Shown here: positions 55,032 to 64,000 of the stretch, piece by piece
How the letters are laid out: each line of letters starts with the position of its first letter
How positions within the stretch are numbered: position 1 is the stretch's first letter
Origin: Symbiodinium natans
Lineage: Eukaryota > Sar > Dinophyceae > Suessiales > Symbiodiniaceae
Length of the DNA stretch: 64,000 nt
Assembly: GCA_905221605.1 (NCBI GenBank)
Contig: CAJNDS010000557.1
Span: 475,182-539,181 of the forward strand
Reading direction: 5' to 3'
Position numbers and translations under genes: made by a program
Notes under the pieces: model-generated
What the model was told of the DNA's origin: nothing
Database searches by the model: none
The model's input: only the letters and a program-made list of their open reading frames with translations

Positions 55032-56510
55032 TCAAATGGTGGTCGAGGCGACTGCCTCGCTAACTTCCGTCACGGGCTCGATAAACATGGGCATATCCTG
55101 AACAGGGGATGGAGGGTTTAGGGTTTAGGGTTTGGGGTTTAGGGTTTAGGGTTTAGGGTTTAGGGTTTAGCCTCGGGCCATGAGATGAGTATCTGGGGCG
55201 CGACTGCAGTCACAGCGCAGCAGGGCAGAGACGATGAGAGTGCCCAAATCGAGCTCCTAGAACATCACGGAATGCCCAGCATCCAACATATCTTCGGGTT
55301 GTCTGCAACCCCCACGCCCGACTGCCTATCCCAAAACAGTCTGTTTGGGTCAAGTTCAGATGAGATGCACATCAGCTGCCTAGGGGACGCCTAAGCCCTA
55401 CGCCTTCTAAACCCTACGCCCTAAACCCCAAACCCTAAACCCTAAACCCCAAAACCCTCAACCATTGAAGCCTCGCCAGCCTTGACCGTGGGGGGCGCCT
55501 TTCAATCTGCGAAATTAGTCTCGGGGGATGCTGGGACCTTAGGCTCGTGGGTTGAGGGATGGGGCTTGAGGCCTCTGAGCCTCTAAGGGTTTGTGTCCAG
55601 AGGCATGGTGCAATGCCACAAACGATGCTAGATGATAACAAAGAGTAACAACAAGAATCTAATAAACAATCATAGTAGTAATGATCATGTATATATATAT
55701 ATATACATTTATTTATTCTGTCTACCTAAGTTGCACAAAAATGAGGCCTGCCCCACGTTGCTGGAGGGGCGAGGGAGTCGAGTCCGACGCTCCTTGCGTG
55801 GCACGTGGCTCACATTCATGCGCACTTTCGGGCGTGTCCGTCGTCTGTCCGATCTGCCATGCAAACATGGCAGGGGGTTTACGTGCCCTTCGAAATCCTA
55901 TCGCACACATCCGTCATGGAGTCTGGTCTGTGACACGCTGGCGGTCTCCCGGCCACAACTGGAGCGACCGGCCAGGTTCAGGGTTTATGGGGCTTAGTGT
56001 CCAAGCCCTGGGTCTCCTGATGTCTCCCTGGCAGGATACCCGGGCAGCTTTTTCAAACACAGTCGGCATAGCGACTCATTCACGGGCACAGTTAAATAAT
56101 GCCGTGTTGAAGACAACCCCGTTGCGGGGGAAGCTAGTCATGAACAGTGGCTGCTAGGGGGGCCTACAGTAGGGTCACTTGCTCAATAGGCCGGCAGTGG
56201 CCTCGATGGCCTTCATTAGCGCACAGCTTCCCATGGTGCTACTGCTGAGAGATATGCATCCTGATTTTCTCGTGTCACGGAACCTTGTTCGGGGGAAGAT
56301 CTCAAAACCCTAAACCCTAAACCCTAAACCTTAAACCCTAAACCCTAAACCCTAAACCCTAAACCCTAAACCCTTCCGGGTTTCAAGATAGCGGGCACAG
56401 GAATGAACAGGATGCATGCCTCCGGCAATATCATAGTGCACGGCTGCCAGCTCGACATGCACAGTGCCCAGAAGTCTGCCCATGGAACTCGCTGAGACCC
56501 CGAGAATGTC
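55032..56510 (-). CDS. Unidentified gene, three exons including the terminal one
   Basis: Exon 56,510-56,427 (84 nt, AG|G acceptor, GC donor) encodes 28 residues including SSMGRLLGTVHVELAAVHYD. Exon 56,244-56,179 has the frame MGSCALMKAIEATAGLLS and donor gtgacc. Exon 55,097-55,032 (66 nt, AG|G acceptor) reads DMPMFIEPVTEVSEAVASTT and ends at a TGA, so it looks like the last coding exon. The three may belong to one minus-strand gene, but linking exons are missing and the family is not recognised. CCCTAAA runs (56,306-56,372) and a (TA)n run (55,690-55,706) lie in between. Confidence 0.5.
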
Positions 56511-56639
56511 CTGAGCTCAACCTGCCATTTCTTAAGCTTTGCGAATGTTCATATTGGTCACATTAAGAGTGACATGAGTAACCATATCAATATGAACAAT
56601 ATTCTAAAAGCAGAAGAAGAAACTTAACAATAGCAATAG

Positions 56640-56795
56640 GAACAATTGATGCCCATAGATGCCGCCCGAAATACGGGAGTTTACGAAAAGACGGGACCCC
56701 AAATATAGACCCCACACAATAGGATTCCCTTCTAAAAGGACTCCAAGAAGGTATTCCTGATTTCGGAATCCCCCAAATGCCGGCCAGGAATATTG
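56640..56795 (-). mobile_element. Dispersed element, TATGCGGGTTT family, reversed copy
   Basis: On the minus strand it reads ggattccgaaatcaggaatacc, aagggaatcctattgtg, ggggtc, gtcccgtcttttcgtaaa, in the same order as the copies at 10,830 and 45,655. Confidence 0.55.
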
Positions 56796-56899
56796 AGCCC
56801 AAAAAGCTTGGAAAGCAATCCTTACCCTGGCATCCTACAGGGATGTCAAACAACAGCCAAAGGTTCCAACAACAGCACCAGACCTCTCGAAAGATTTAT

Positions 56900-58150
56900 G
56901 GTATTTAGGGCCTAGCGTTTCGGGCTTAGGGTGAGAAAGGAGAAAGTCGGATTAACAGGGCTTAGGGTATTCCGTATTCAGGGTTCGGCGTTCAGGGTTT
57001 AGTGAGCAACCTCCCAGTGTTTGGCCAGTTCTCTTTCCCAGAGAAGTCTTGAGCTTCTGCATGCGTTTTACGGTTTTACAGGCTAGGGGGCTAGGGTCAG
57101 GGTCAGGTCAAGAGTTAAGTCTAGTGCTTAAGGCTCCGACGAACTAGGCTGACAGGCCCTGTTCGCTTCTTGCTACTTGAACCAAATAGCGGTTCTTTCC
57201 CGCATCCTGCAACCTTTCTGCCGGCCGGGTTCCGAGCACTGGGAACATGTTGCAGTCTTCTGCAATTCAGATATTACTTTCCTGCCAAGAACAGGCCCTC
57301 GAAGGACATTTGCCAGGGCTTACAACACCAGATGACGTGACGACAAGCAAAGCTGTCCCTCGAGCGCGGGGCAGGATCATTCCAAAACTATGCGTTTGCA
57401 GCAACGGGTGTTGACAGGCACTAAGGTCCTACTTTCTACATCCGCTTCGCGTGTGTGGCTCGCTTGTCTGTCTGACAGCTTGGCAAAGATCTCACGTCAC
57501 CATGCCTCCAATCTTAACTCTTAACAGTTAACTGCTTCGCCTCCTTGTCAGCCTGAGAGCGCTGCGCCAGTATGTATAGGGGCCCGGCGCTTTCCGGGGC
57601 CCCCGATAATGTTAAGGGCCATCCAGGCCGCAACGGTCTGTCTGTGCCAAACCATCGCGTTCAGCGGCCTGCCGAGGTCGCGGCATGCTTCTATGACTTG
57701 CCAGGATGGGCTATTCGGCCTTTCAAAATCCTCAGAATGACCCCTATACAGGGCCGGTTAAGGGATTTATAGGGTACAATTTAGCCCATCCTGGTGGGTG
57801 CAGTTTGTGATTTCACTCTCCCCTGTCCTTCCCGCCTTTCCCTGTCTTAGCTCATGTCTAGAGCCACACGTGGAGAGCACAAAGGAGACCTTCAACTTCA
57901 GCATCTTTCGGCCCTGAACCCTACAACCCCTCTACTCTAAGCAGCAAAGTCAAAACACCGAACACGAAACACACAAACCACCAAACCCCGAGCGGTCAGA
58001 CCGTCAACCTCGCCTCAGCCATGACGCCGTCGGCCTTTGCCGCCGGTTGGCCGAGGTGGCCGGCGCCTGAGCCGTCGGAGCTTGGGGGGGGGGGGGGGGG
58101 GGGGGGGGGGGTGGGGGGCTGACTTCAGGGGTCTCGGGAGCCCGTGTACC
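56900..58150. other. Stretch without a supported gene
   Basis: A possible minus-strand exon lies at about 57,005-57,045 (ELAKHWE, donor gttgctc). A G tract of about 30 lies at 58,085-58,111. Otherwise nothing I can support. Confidence 0.4.
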
Positions 58151-58161
58151 CGCCCCTAAAG

Positions 58162-58316
58162 CCTCTAACTTCCGGCCTTGTGCAAGGCGCTTATGCTGTA
58201 TAGGGCTCTCTGAAACTGACCTCCCAACTCGGAAACCCTCTAACTTCCGGCCTTGTGCAAGGCGCTTATGCTGTACGTATAGGGCTCTATGAAACTGACC
58301 TCCCAACTCGGAAACC
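58162..58316 (-). repeat. 75-bp direct duplication
   Basis: Two copies (58,162-58,236 and 58,237-58,316) of a segment containing CTAACTTCCGGCCTTGTGCA. The second has 4 extra bases (cgta). On the minus strand each copy has an open frame HKRLAQGRKLE preceded by a CAG, so this could be a duplicated mini-exon downstream of the LSM14-like gene. Confidence 0.8.
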
Positions 58317-58452
58317 CAATCCGTTGCCAAGCAAGAAGTTCCTCTCCGAAACAACCTGCGCCTAGCGCCGAGGCTTTACGGAGCGCAGGGGCCGCATGAA
58401 TCCCCTAAACCCCAAACCGTGCGGATGCTGAAGCCCCTGACCCGGAAGAAAC

Positions 58453-60575
58453 CTTTGCAGCGTTGCCGGTGTTTTGCCGGGCCCTGGCACGTGTCGCCGA
58501 AAGTCTCCCGATCGAACTCGCGGGCCTTCTCGCGGTCGATCTGCGCAGGGCAACCAGAAGACTTCTTTTGAACTGGGATGTTTGGGCTGAGGCCTTGTGG
58601 GTGAGGGGGGGGGGGGGGTGGGTGAGGGGAGGGACCAAACCTACACTGGTCTAGACCACCAAAGCCCAGAACCAGAAACCACCGAGATGAGTCGACGCAT
58701 GAGTCGGCCTTCTGTCTCTCAGAGGTTCCTGCGCGCTCCGTGGCCTCACAGGCATCTCAACATCAGAAGTAGTCGATGTCACAGAAGACACTGTTTTTAC
58801 TGGTAGCAGTCGTCGTGGTAATGACATGTTGAACCTCCGCGGTTGTGTTTGCCATTGAGGCAAGTGTGGCCCTCCTCGCCTCGCAGCTAATGGAGTCGAA
58901 GAAGGACTTCGCCTTGTCATAGCCTGCTGGGTCAACTCATGTGAATAGACTGTCCATGGACCCCAACTTTCGTTACAAGAAATTACAAGAGAGTGAAGTA
59001 TAACTGGCTGGGTGCACAGTCTTCAATCGCCTCCAACTAAGCGCTGCAGCCTGTAAAGGTCAAAGCCATGCCTTAAACCCTACGAAGCCACGATGTCATG
59101 CGAAGGTGTGCGCGAATGCCGAACGCCCTAGTCCTGAACGCTGAACCAGCACCCCACCCTAAATCCAAAACCCCGAGCCCCAACCTCCAGCTGTATTCAA
59201 CCCTAAACCCTAGATCCGAAACCCGAAACCCGAGACCCTAAACCCTAAACCCTAAACCCTAAACCCGAACCCTGAAACGAAAACCCTAAACCCAGAATTT
59301 TGGAGCAAGGTGGAGGATCAGCCCTGACTGGCCTTGGAGGGGTTGGAGGTCTGCTGCCTCGCCTGCTCGAATTAGGAATCTCGAGAAAAGGCTCTGAGGG
59401 TTGACGGTTTGGGAGGGCTAGGGTTTAGGGTTTAGGGTTTAGGGTTTAGGGTTTAGGGTTTAGGGTTTAGGGTTTAGGGTTTAGGGTTTAGGGTTTTTGG
59501 TTTAGGGTTTAGGGTTTAGGGTTTAGGGTTTGCGGCTTTAAAGGCATTAGGGGGGTCTTAGAGATGCTAGGAGGGTTTGCAGGGTCAAGGGTCCGGAGAA
59601 AAAGGAGTTTGGGGTCGTAAGGGCCCATTGTAGGTGGGCCCTTCGTCTTTGAGGTTCCAGGGCAGGCTCCTTCGCGCCATTGCTTAGTGTTAGGGACAGG
59701 CTCTAGGGTCTAGTGTTTAGGGTTTAGGGCTTAGAGTTTAGGGTTTTAGGGTTTACGGCTTCTAGTTGCAGTCGCCTGCTGGTGTCTCGTCCTTTTCCAA
59801 TTTCTCGAAGCGCTTGTTGGCGGCGTCCAGGTCGAAATCCTGAGTTCGGGCGGGGCATCCCTTCGCCCGTAAGAGCTGCCTCGGGGTGCAGGGGTCATAT
59901 AGGGGCCTTAAGAGTGAGAATAGGCTTTTGGGGGGGGTTCTTGTAGTATAATGATAAAGGGACCCTTAAGGAAATACTATTAGTAGTTATTCCGACCCCT
60001 TCCGGTCGCTTGATGGGAGGGCTTCGGGGTCCTCAGCCTCCCGATGACAAGCGAGCTGAAACATTCCAAAGCTCCAGAACTGCCTGATACCTGTAGAGCC
60101 CAAAACCTACATCTTTGTAGGTCCTTATTCTAGAAAAGCCCTTGTAGGATTCTTGGGTCACCTACCAAAGCGAGTAGGCTTTGGGTTCTTAAGGTTGGCC
60201 CAACATGGGTCAACCTTGAACCCTAAACCCTTAACCCCTATAAACCAAAAATCCCCTAAACCCCTAGTTCAACCCCTAAACCCCGAAACCCCTAAACCCC
60301 TAAAACCCCTAAAACCCCTAAAACCCCTAAAAAAAACAAAGCCCCTAAAACCCCCAAAACCCCTGAACCCCTGAACCCCTAAAACCCCTAAAACCCCTAA
60401 AACCCCTAAAACCCCTAAACCCCTAAACCCCTAAACCCCTAAACCCCTAAACACCTAAACACCTAAACACCTAAACCCTAAACCCCTAAACCCCTCGTCG
60501 TTCATTGCCAGGGTCCCACACCCCGGCGCACTCGCGCTTCGTGGCGGCATTCTCTTCGGGCACAAGCTCGCCGAC
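58453..60575 (-). CDS. LSM14/Scd6-like decapping regulator, C-terminal exons
   Basis: Scd6/LSM14/RAP55 proteins act in P-bodies, where FDF, FFD and TFG boxes bind DDX6 and EDC4-type partners to promote mRNA repression and decapping. All three boxes are present in order, across phase-matched exons: 60,575-60,504 (linker, 24 codons, GA donor), 59,839-59,776 (FDF-like DFDLDAANKRFEKLEKDE, GC donor), 58,923-58,835 (FFD box YDKAKSFFDSISCEA, GT donor) and 58,540-58,453 (TFG box EFDRETFGDTC, GT donor). All acceptors are AG; three are AG|G. The N-terminal LSM domain and the C-terminal RGG tail were not found. Candidate upstream pieces lie at about 60,715-60,760 and 61,455-61,515. Telomere-like arrays fill the introns. 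Confidence 0.82.
59417..59531 (+). repeat. TTTAGGG array
   Basis: About 16 heptamers with one TTTTTGG interruption, inside the LSM14-like intron between 59,776 and 58,923. Confidence 0.93.
59898..60001. mobile_element. MITE-like element TATAGGGGCC, diverged copy
   Basis: Starts TATAGGGGCCTTA and ends ttattccgacccctt, with the interior agggacccttaaggaaatactatt, matching the element carried in the ankyrin tandem units. Confidence 0.6.
60089..60195. mobile_element. MITE-like hairpin, ACCT(T/G)AGAGCCCAAA ends
   Basis: The left end runs ACCTGTAGAGCCCAAAACCT then acatctttgtaggt. The right end, inverted, reads ACCTTAAGAACCCAAAGCCT then actcgctttggtaggt. Arms are about 34 bp with several mismatches. 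Related single ends occur at 54,375-54,410 and 52,907-52,945. Confidence 0.7.
60230..60500 (+). repeat. CCCCTAAA(A) octamer/nonamer array
   Basis: Variant units AACCCCTAA and AAAACCCCTAA, about 30 copies, next to the LSM14-like exon at 60,504-60,575. Confidence 0.9.
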
Positions 60576-61170
60576 CTGTTTGGGTTTATAGGGTTTACAG
60601 GGTGAATAGGGTTTAATTATAGGGTTTATAGCGTTTATAGGGTTTTTAGGGTTTATAGGATTTAGGGTGGTTTCACGGTGCGTGGATTGGGTTCCTGCGG
60701 AGGGTGGGGGGGGTGTCGGGTCCTACGAACTCAGGCTTGGCGCAGCTCTTGAAAACCTGCACTTCATGCAGAATGGGCCCAAAACCCTAAACCCCTCAAC
60801 CCTGAACCCCACAACCCGAAACCCTAAGTCCCAAAAGGAATATCCACTAAGTACGGAAGGAAGCAAGGGGACCCCTTTGAGGCCCTCAGGGCCGGGCGGG
60901 CGCGCCATCGTGTCGGGCTCCACCGCCCTGGCTCTGGAAAATTCGATGCTTCGAAGCGATTTCGGGTTTCGGGTTTAGGGTTTAGGATTTAGGGTTTAGG
61001 GTGTTTGGGGTTTAGGGTTTAGGGTTTAGGGTTTAGGGTTTAGCTGGGCTTGGGCTTTGTGATTTTGGAAGCCCTGGTGCTACTCCAAATCAACGGGACC
61101 TCAGCACCGCACGATGCACTGAAACATGGGTTCGAATGGGGTTTACGAAAGTTTCATCGTACTCAACATG

Positions 61171-61281
61171 AAGGTTTAGGGTTTAGGGTTTAGGGTTTAG
61201 GGTTTAGGGTTTAGGGTTTAGGGTTTAGGGTTTAGGGTTTAGGGTTTAGGGTTTAGGGTTTAGGGTTTAGGGTTTAGGGTT
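61171..61281 (+). repeat. TTTAGGG array, about 16 perfect units
   Basis: An uninterrupted heptamer run. No exon is recognised immediately beside it. Confidence 0.95.
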
Positions 61282-61289
61282 CCTTCTGG

Positions 61290-63069
61290 AGATCTGCCGC
61301 TGCAACTCATAGGGTCCACTTACTCAGATGCTGGAAGGTCTATAAACCGATGATGGAGACATCCATCGCCAAAGCATATCAACAGCAGGCAATGCCCCGC
61401 AGCAATCCCCTCAACCCTAAACCCTAAACCCTAAACCCTAAACCCTAAACCCTCCTCAGCAACAGACCCTACAATTCCCGGACACTCAGACACGGGCCTT
61501 TCCACCTTTGGCGCCAAAGCCTGGCAAGATCAGCCGAAAACCTCAAACCCAAAACCCATTTAGGGTTTAGGGTTTAGGGTTTAGGGTTTAGAGTTTAGGG
61601 TTTAGGGTTTAGGGTTTAGGGTTCCAGGGTTCCAGGGTTCAGGGTTTAGAGTTCAGGGTTTGGATAGCACAGGATCTCAGCATCGTGGCTCAGGCCCAGT
61701 TGAAGTCTTGTCTTCAGGGCCGCCCTTGGGCTAGAAAATCGCTGAGAGCTGAGGCCTGGACACCTGACATTCAGCATGGGCTTAGCAAGGGTTTAGGGTT
61801 TAGGGTTTAGGGTTTAGGGTTCTTGATCCTGTGCCAACTTGTCCGTTCACCTCGGCCCGCGTACCAAAGCAACCATGCCCGGCCTCTACTTTCCTTGCCG
61901 TACTTGCCCTGCAGGACACGGAGGCATAGGAATCTTCAGCTGGGTGGACAAAGCACCTTTAGATTGAAGACACGGGATCCAAAGATTGACAGCGATCATG
62001 CTCGTAACGGCGTGGGCACCTGCAAACTCACCCCTAAGATGAGTGGGCAAAACCCAGTCAGTGGCCTACACCAGTCAGTGGCCTCTCCGTACCCGATACA
62101 GTGGCATGGTGAACCCAGATCATGGTCTCAAAATGCCCCACAGCCCCAAGCGAAAATTTGCCAGAACGCTCTGTCATCTGAAAGGCCCGCTGGACCCTTC
62201 GCCCTCCAACACCCGAACGCAGAGCTAAGCGTGAGCTTCTTAGAGCAACTTAGGAGCAGGAGACACGATATTTACCCGGTAATTCACAATATCTCTATTA
62301 CCACGAATGTTGCTAAATGAGTGTTGCCGATGTTTCTCCTAGGGAAACAAACGATCCGCTTTCGGATTACACAGAATAGAACTCCGCACAGAAAAGGCGC
62401 CGACTTCTTCGACTACGAAGGCTTCTGGTCGAGGATCAGGTCTGCTGTGTGCCGGCAACAACTGCATTCTTTTTTTTCTTTGGGGAGGGGGGGGGGGTGG
62501 CTTCTCAAAATGGGAACTGCTGTAAACCACCGAAAAGAAAAGAACTCACTCGCGCCTCCCATTTTTCGAAGAAGAATTGCATACCAAAGCCCAACATCGT
62601 GAGCCCTGAACTAACAGGGGCATGGCAAGCAGCCGGCCTTTCCTCCCTTTCCTTGCCCTCTATCTCTGTCGAACTTGCCCTTGCCCTGCGAGAGCCAAGG
62701 ATTTCTTCGCCCTATTTGGGCACGGGTGTTGGTTTAGATTAGATACTCATACCTCACAATTGGTAGCCCAGTAACCATATTATAATCAGGGCACCCTTTT
62801 TGGGGCTACCTACTTTATCAGGAAACCCTGAACCAAAACAAGGGAAAAGGGTACCACTGGGCTACCAAGCATAGATGAAGACGAACCAACTCGGGGCTCT
62901 CTTTCGCGCGAGATGCTTCGCTGGCCTTTCCACCTTTCCCATCACCCTTCTGGTAGCCTCCGTCGGAGCTGGCTTCAAAACGCATAGACAACTGCTGCTC
63001 TGTCAGATTGCACCTTTTTTTGTCTTCAATGAAACCATCTTGGGCCCAACCTTTCCAGGAATTTCGGGA
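61290..63069. other. Mostly unassigned stretch between two genes
   Basis: CCCTAAA (61,413-61,453) and TTTAGGG (61,560-61,625; 61,790-61,820) runs, a 16-bp direct duplication (cagtcagtggcctacac region, 62,057-62,086), a G tract (62,486-62,498) and one hairpin element. The 165-codon plus-strand ORF at 61,823-62,320 has no recognisable domain. The probable 3' untranslated region of the glycine-rich gene lies just below 63,070. Confidence 0.45.
62760..62868. mobile_element. MITE-like hairpin, TTGGTAGCCCAGT ends
   Basis: A 13-bp perfect inverted pair, TTGGTAGCCCAGT at 62,760-62,772 and ACTGGGCTACCAA at 62,856-62,868. The interior contains gggcaccctttttggggctacc. Confidence 0.75.
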
Positions 63070-63803
63070 CTACAGACGGCCTCCGTTGTTGCCACCGAAG
63101 CCACCCCCATAACCTCCACCGTAGCCCCCGTAACCGCCGCCACTGCCACCACCTGACAGGCGCAAACGCACAGAGGCTGACAGAAGCAATTCACCACGGC
63201 CCATGATCCCCGAAACCCACCCTGAACCTAAGCCCTCACTGTCTCAGCCGCCAGAAACGAGCCGAGAGCTGGGCCATAGTTTTGGCCGTGGCCGCCGTGG
63301 CCGCCGTAGCCTAGGGCTGAGGGTCTAACAGTCCCAATGCCAAAGCCACATGAAATCCTTGGGAAGCTTTCTAGCATATTGCCCAGCAAGAATCTGCAAG
63401 TAGATGCGTGATTAGGGTCGCTCAGATACTCTACCCCTTCATCGACTTTATCGAAGTACCTCGACAGCTGCTGTCAAGAAATGCCAAGTCACCACCCTGG
63501 TAGGTGCTGCTGTAGCTACCGCCGTATCCTCCGCCACCACCGTAGCCAGAGTTGCCGCCGTAGCCTCCAAAACGCTCGAAACATGCAACATGGATGTGCT
63601 GTTCTTGCCTGCTGAGTTCTTTAATGCTTCCGAACTTGGATTTGTCTACTAAGCCCGCATAGGGGTAGATCCTCCGTTTCTTCCCAGCTGGAGGAAGCAT
63701 CTGGAAAGTTTTTCTTCAAAATCCCTCAAAGGTCCTTCTTGCAGTATGCTCAGACGGCCTTGCCCCCGTTGGCCACCATACTGGCCCTGGCCGTAGCCCT
63801 GAC
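63070..63803 (-). CDS. Glycine-rich (GYGG) protein, C-terminal exons
   Basis: Four exons form a Gly/Tyr-rich tail, as in glycine-rich RNA-binding proteins. The RNA-binding domain itself would lie beyond the window and is not seen. Exons: 63,803-63,759 (45 nt, QGYGQGQYGGQRGQ), 63,564-63,496 (69 nt, GYGGNSGYGGGGGYGG), 63,310-63,275 (36 nt, GYGGHGGHGQNY) and 63,152-63,070 (83 nt, GGYGGGYGGGFGGNN, ending RL and TAG at 63,070-63,072). Every intron is phase 1. Three of the exons begin by completing a glycine codon followed by a tyrosine or glutamine-glycine. Donors are GC, GT, GC and all acceptors are AG|G. Interpretation as hnRNP-like or plant-type GRP is inference. Confidence 0.75.
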
Positions 63804-64000
63804 CTCCACAGCCCACACGCCATGTGTAGGGATGCAAGGCTTGAGGTGTGTAGGGTTCGGGTGCAGGGTGTTTTTTCCAACAGCCTATTACGACCGGCCA
63901 TTGTAGCCCAAAATCCATGGACTACTGGCATATAGCATTGCCGTATAGCAATTTCTATGAAAGACGAAACAAAAGAAGAGTAGAGCCGGGCCTTTCCCGG

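Noticed and set aside
61823-62320. 165-codon plus-strand ORF
   Set aside because: No recognisable domain, opposite to all supported genes, and it starts inside a TTTAGGG-flanked region.

Overview
This window looks like nuclear DNA of a dinoflagellate, probably of the Symbiodiniaceae/Suessiales type. That is an inference from four things read in the sequence. (1) Every multi-exon gene I could assemble is spliced at AG acceptors, almost always AG|G, and the donors are a mixture of GC, GT and GA. (2) One intact intronless ORF carries a signal peptide plus a phenylalanine (FVP) plastid-targeting motif. (3) The ankyrin proteins begin with a ubiquitin-like MLRVWS...SGEEL segment. (4) All recognised genes lie on the minus strand. 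Interstitial TTTAGGG/CCCTAAA repeats occur throughout and sit mainly in introns, which cuts the genes into mini-exons of about 25-120 nt that ordinary ORF finding misses.

Layout from high to low coordinates, in the direction of transcription: a glycine-rich protein (63.8-63.07 kb, 5' end outside the window); an LSM14/Scd6-like P-body protein with FDF, FFD and TFG boxes (60.6-58.4 kb); exons of an unidentified gene ending at 55,032; a coiled-coil gene with half a RING motif (54.1-53.4 kb); a kinesin whose motor domain I assembled from exons between 52.2 and 42.1 kb; an intronless plastid-targeted DUF1499 gene (50.9-50.3 kb) lying between two kinesin exons; unassigned exons at 41-35 kb; a xanthine dehydrogenase-like gene (34.7-18.75 kb) of which only the 2Fe-2S and FAD parts are found; a satellite block (18.5-11 kb); and a cluster of unassigned exons embedded in degenerate telomere-like repeats (9.8-4.4 kb).

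The most striking architecture is one 10.1-kb intron of the xanthine dehydrogenase-like gene. It holds four tandem 2.2-2.6 kb units, each encoding an identical 192-residue ubiquitin-like/ankyrin protein on the same strand. The 11-18.5 kb block stacks a polypurine tract, a 55-57 bp satellite, a 31-bp satellite, AATTAATTGA palindromes and an array of eight perfect hairpins. At least ten short hairpin (MITE-like) elements, in several families, are scattered across the window.

Exon junctions were worked out by hand from reading frame, splice dinucleotides and conserved family motifs. Nothing was aligned or searched. Exons given without stated uncertainty have matching phases on both sides.
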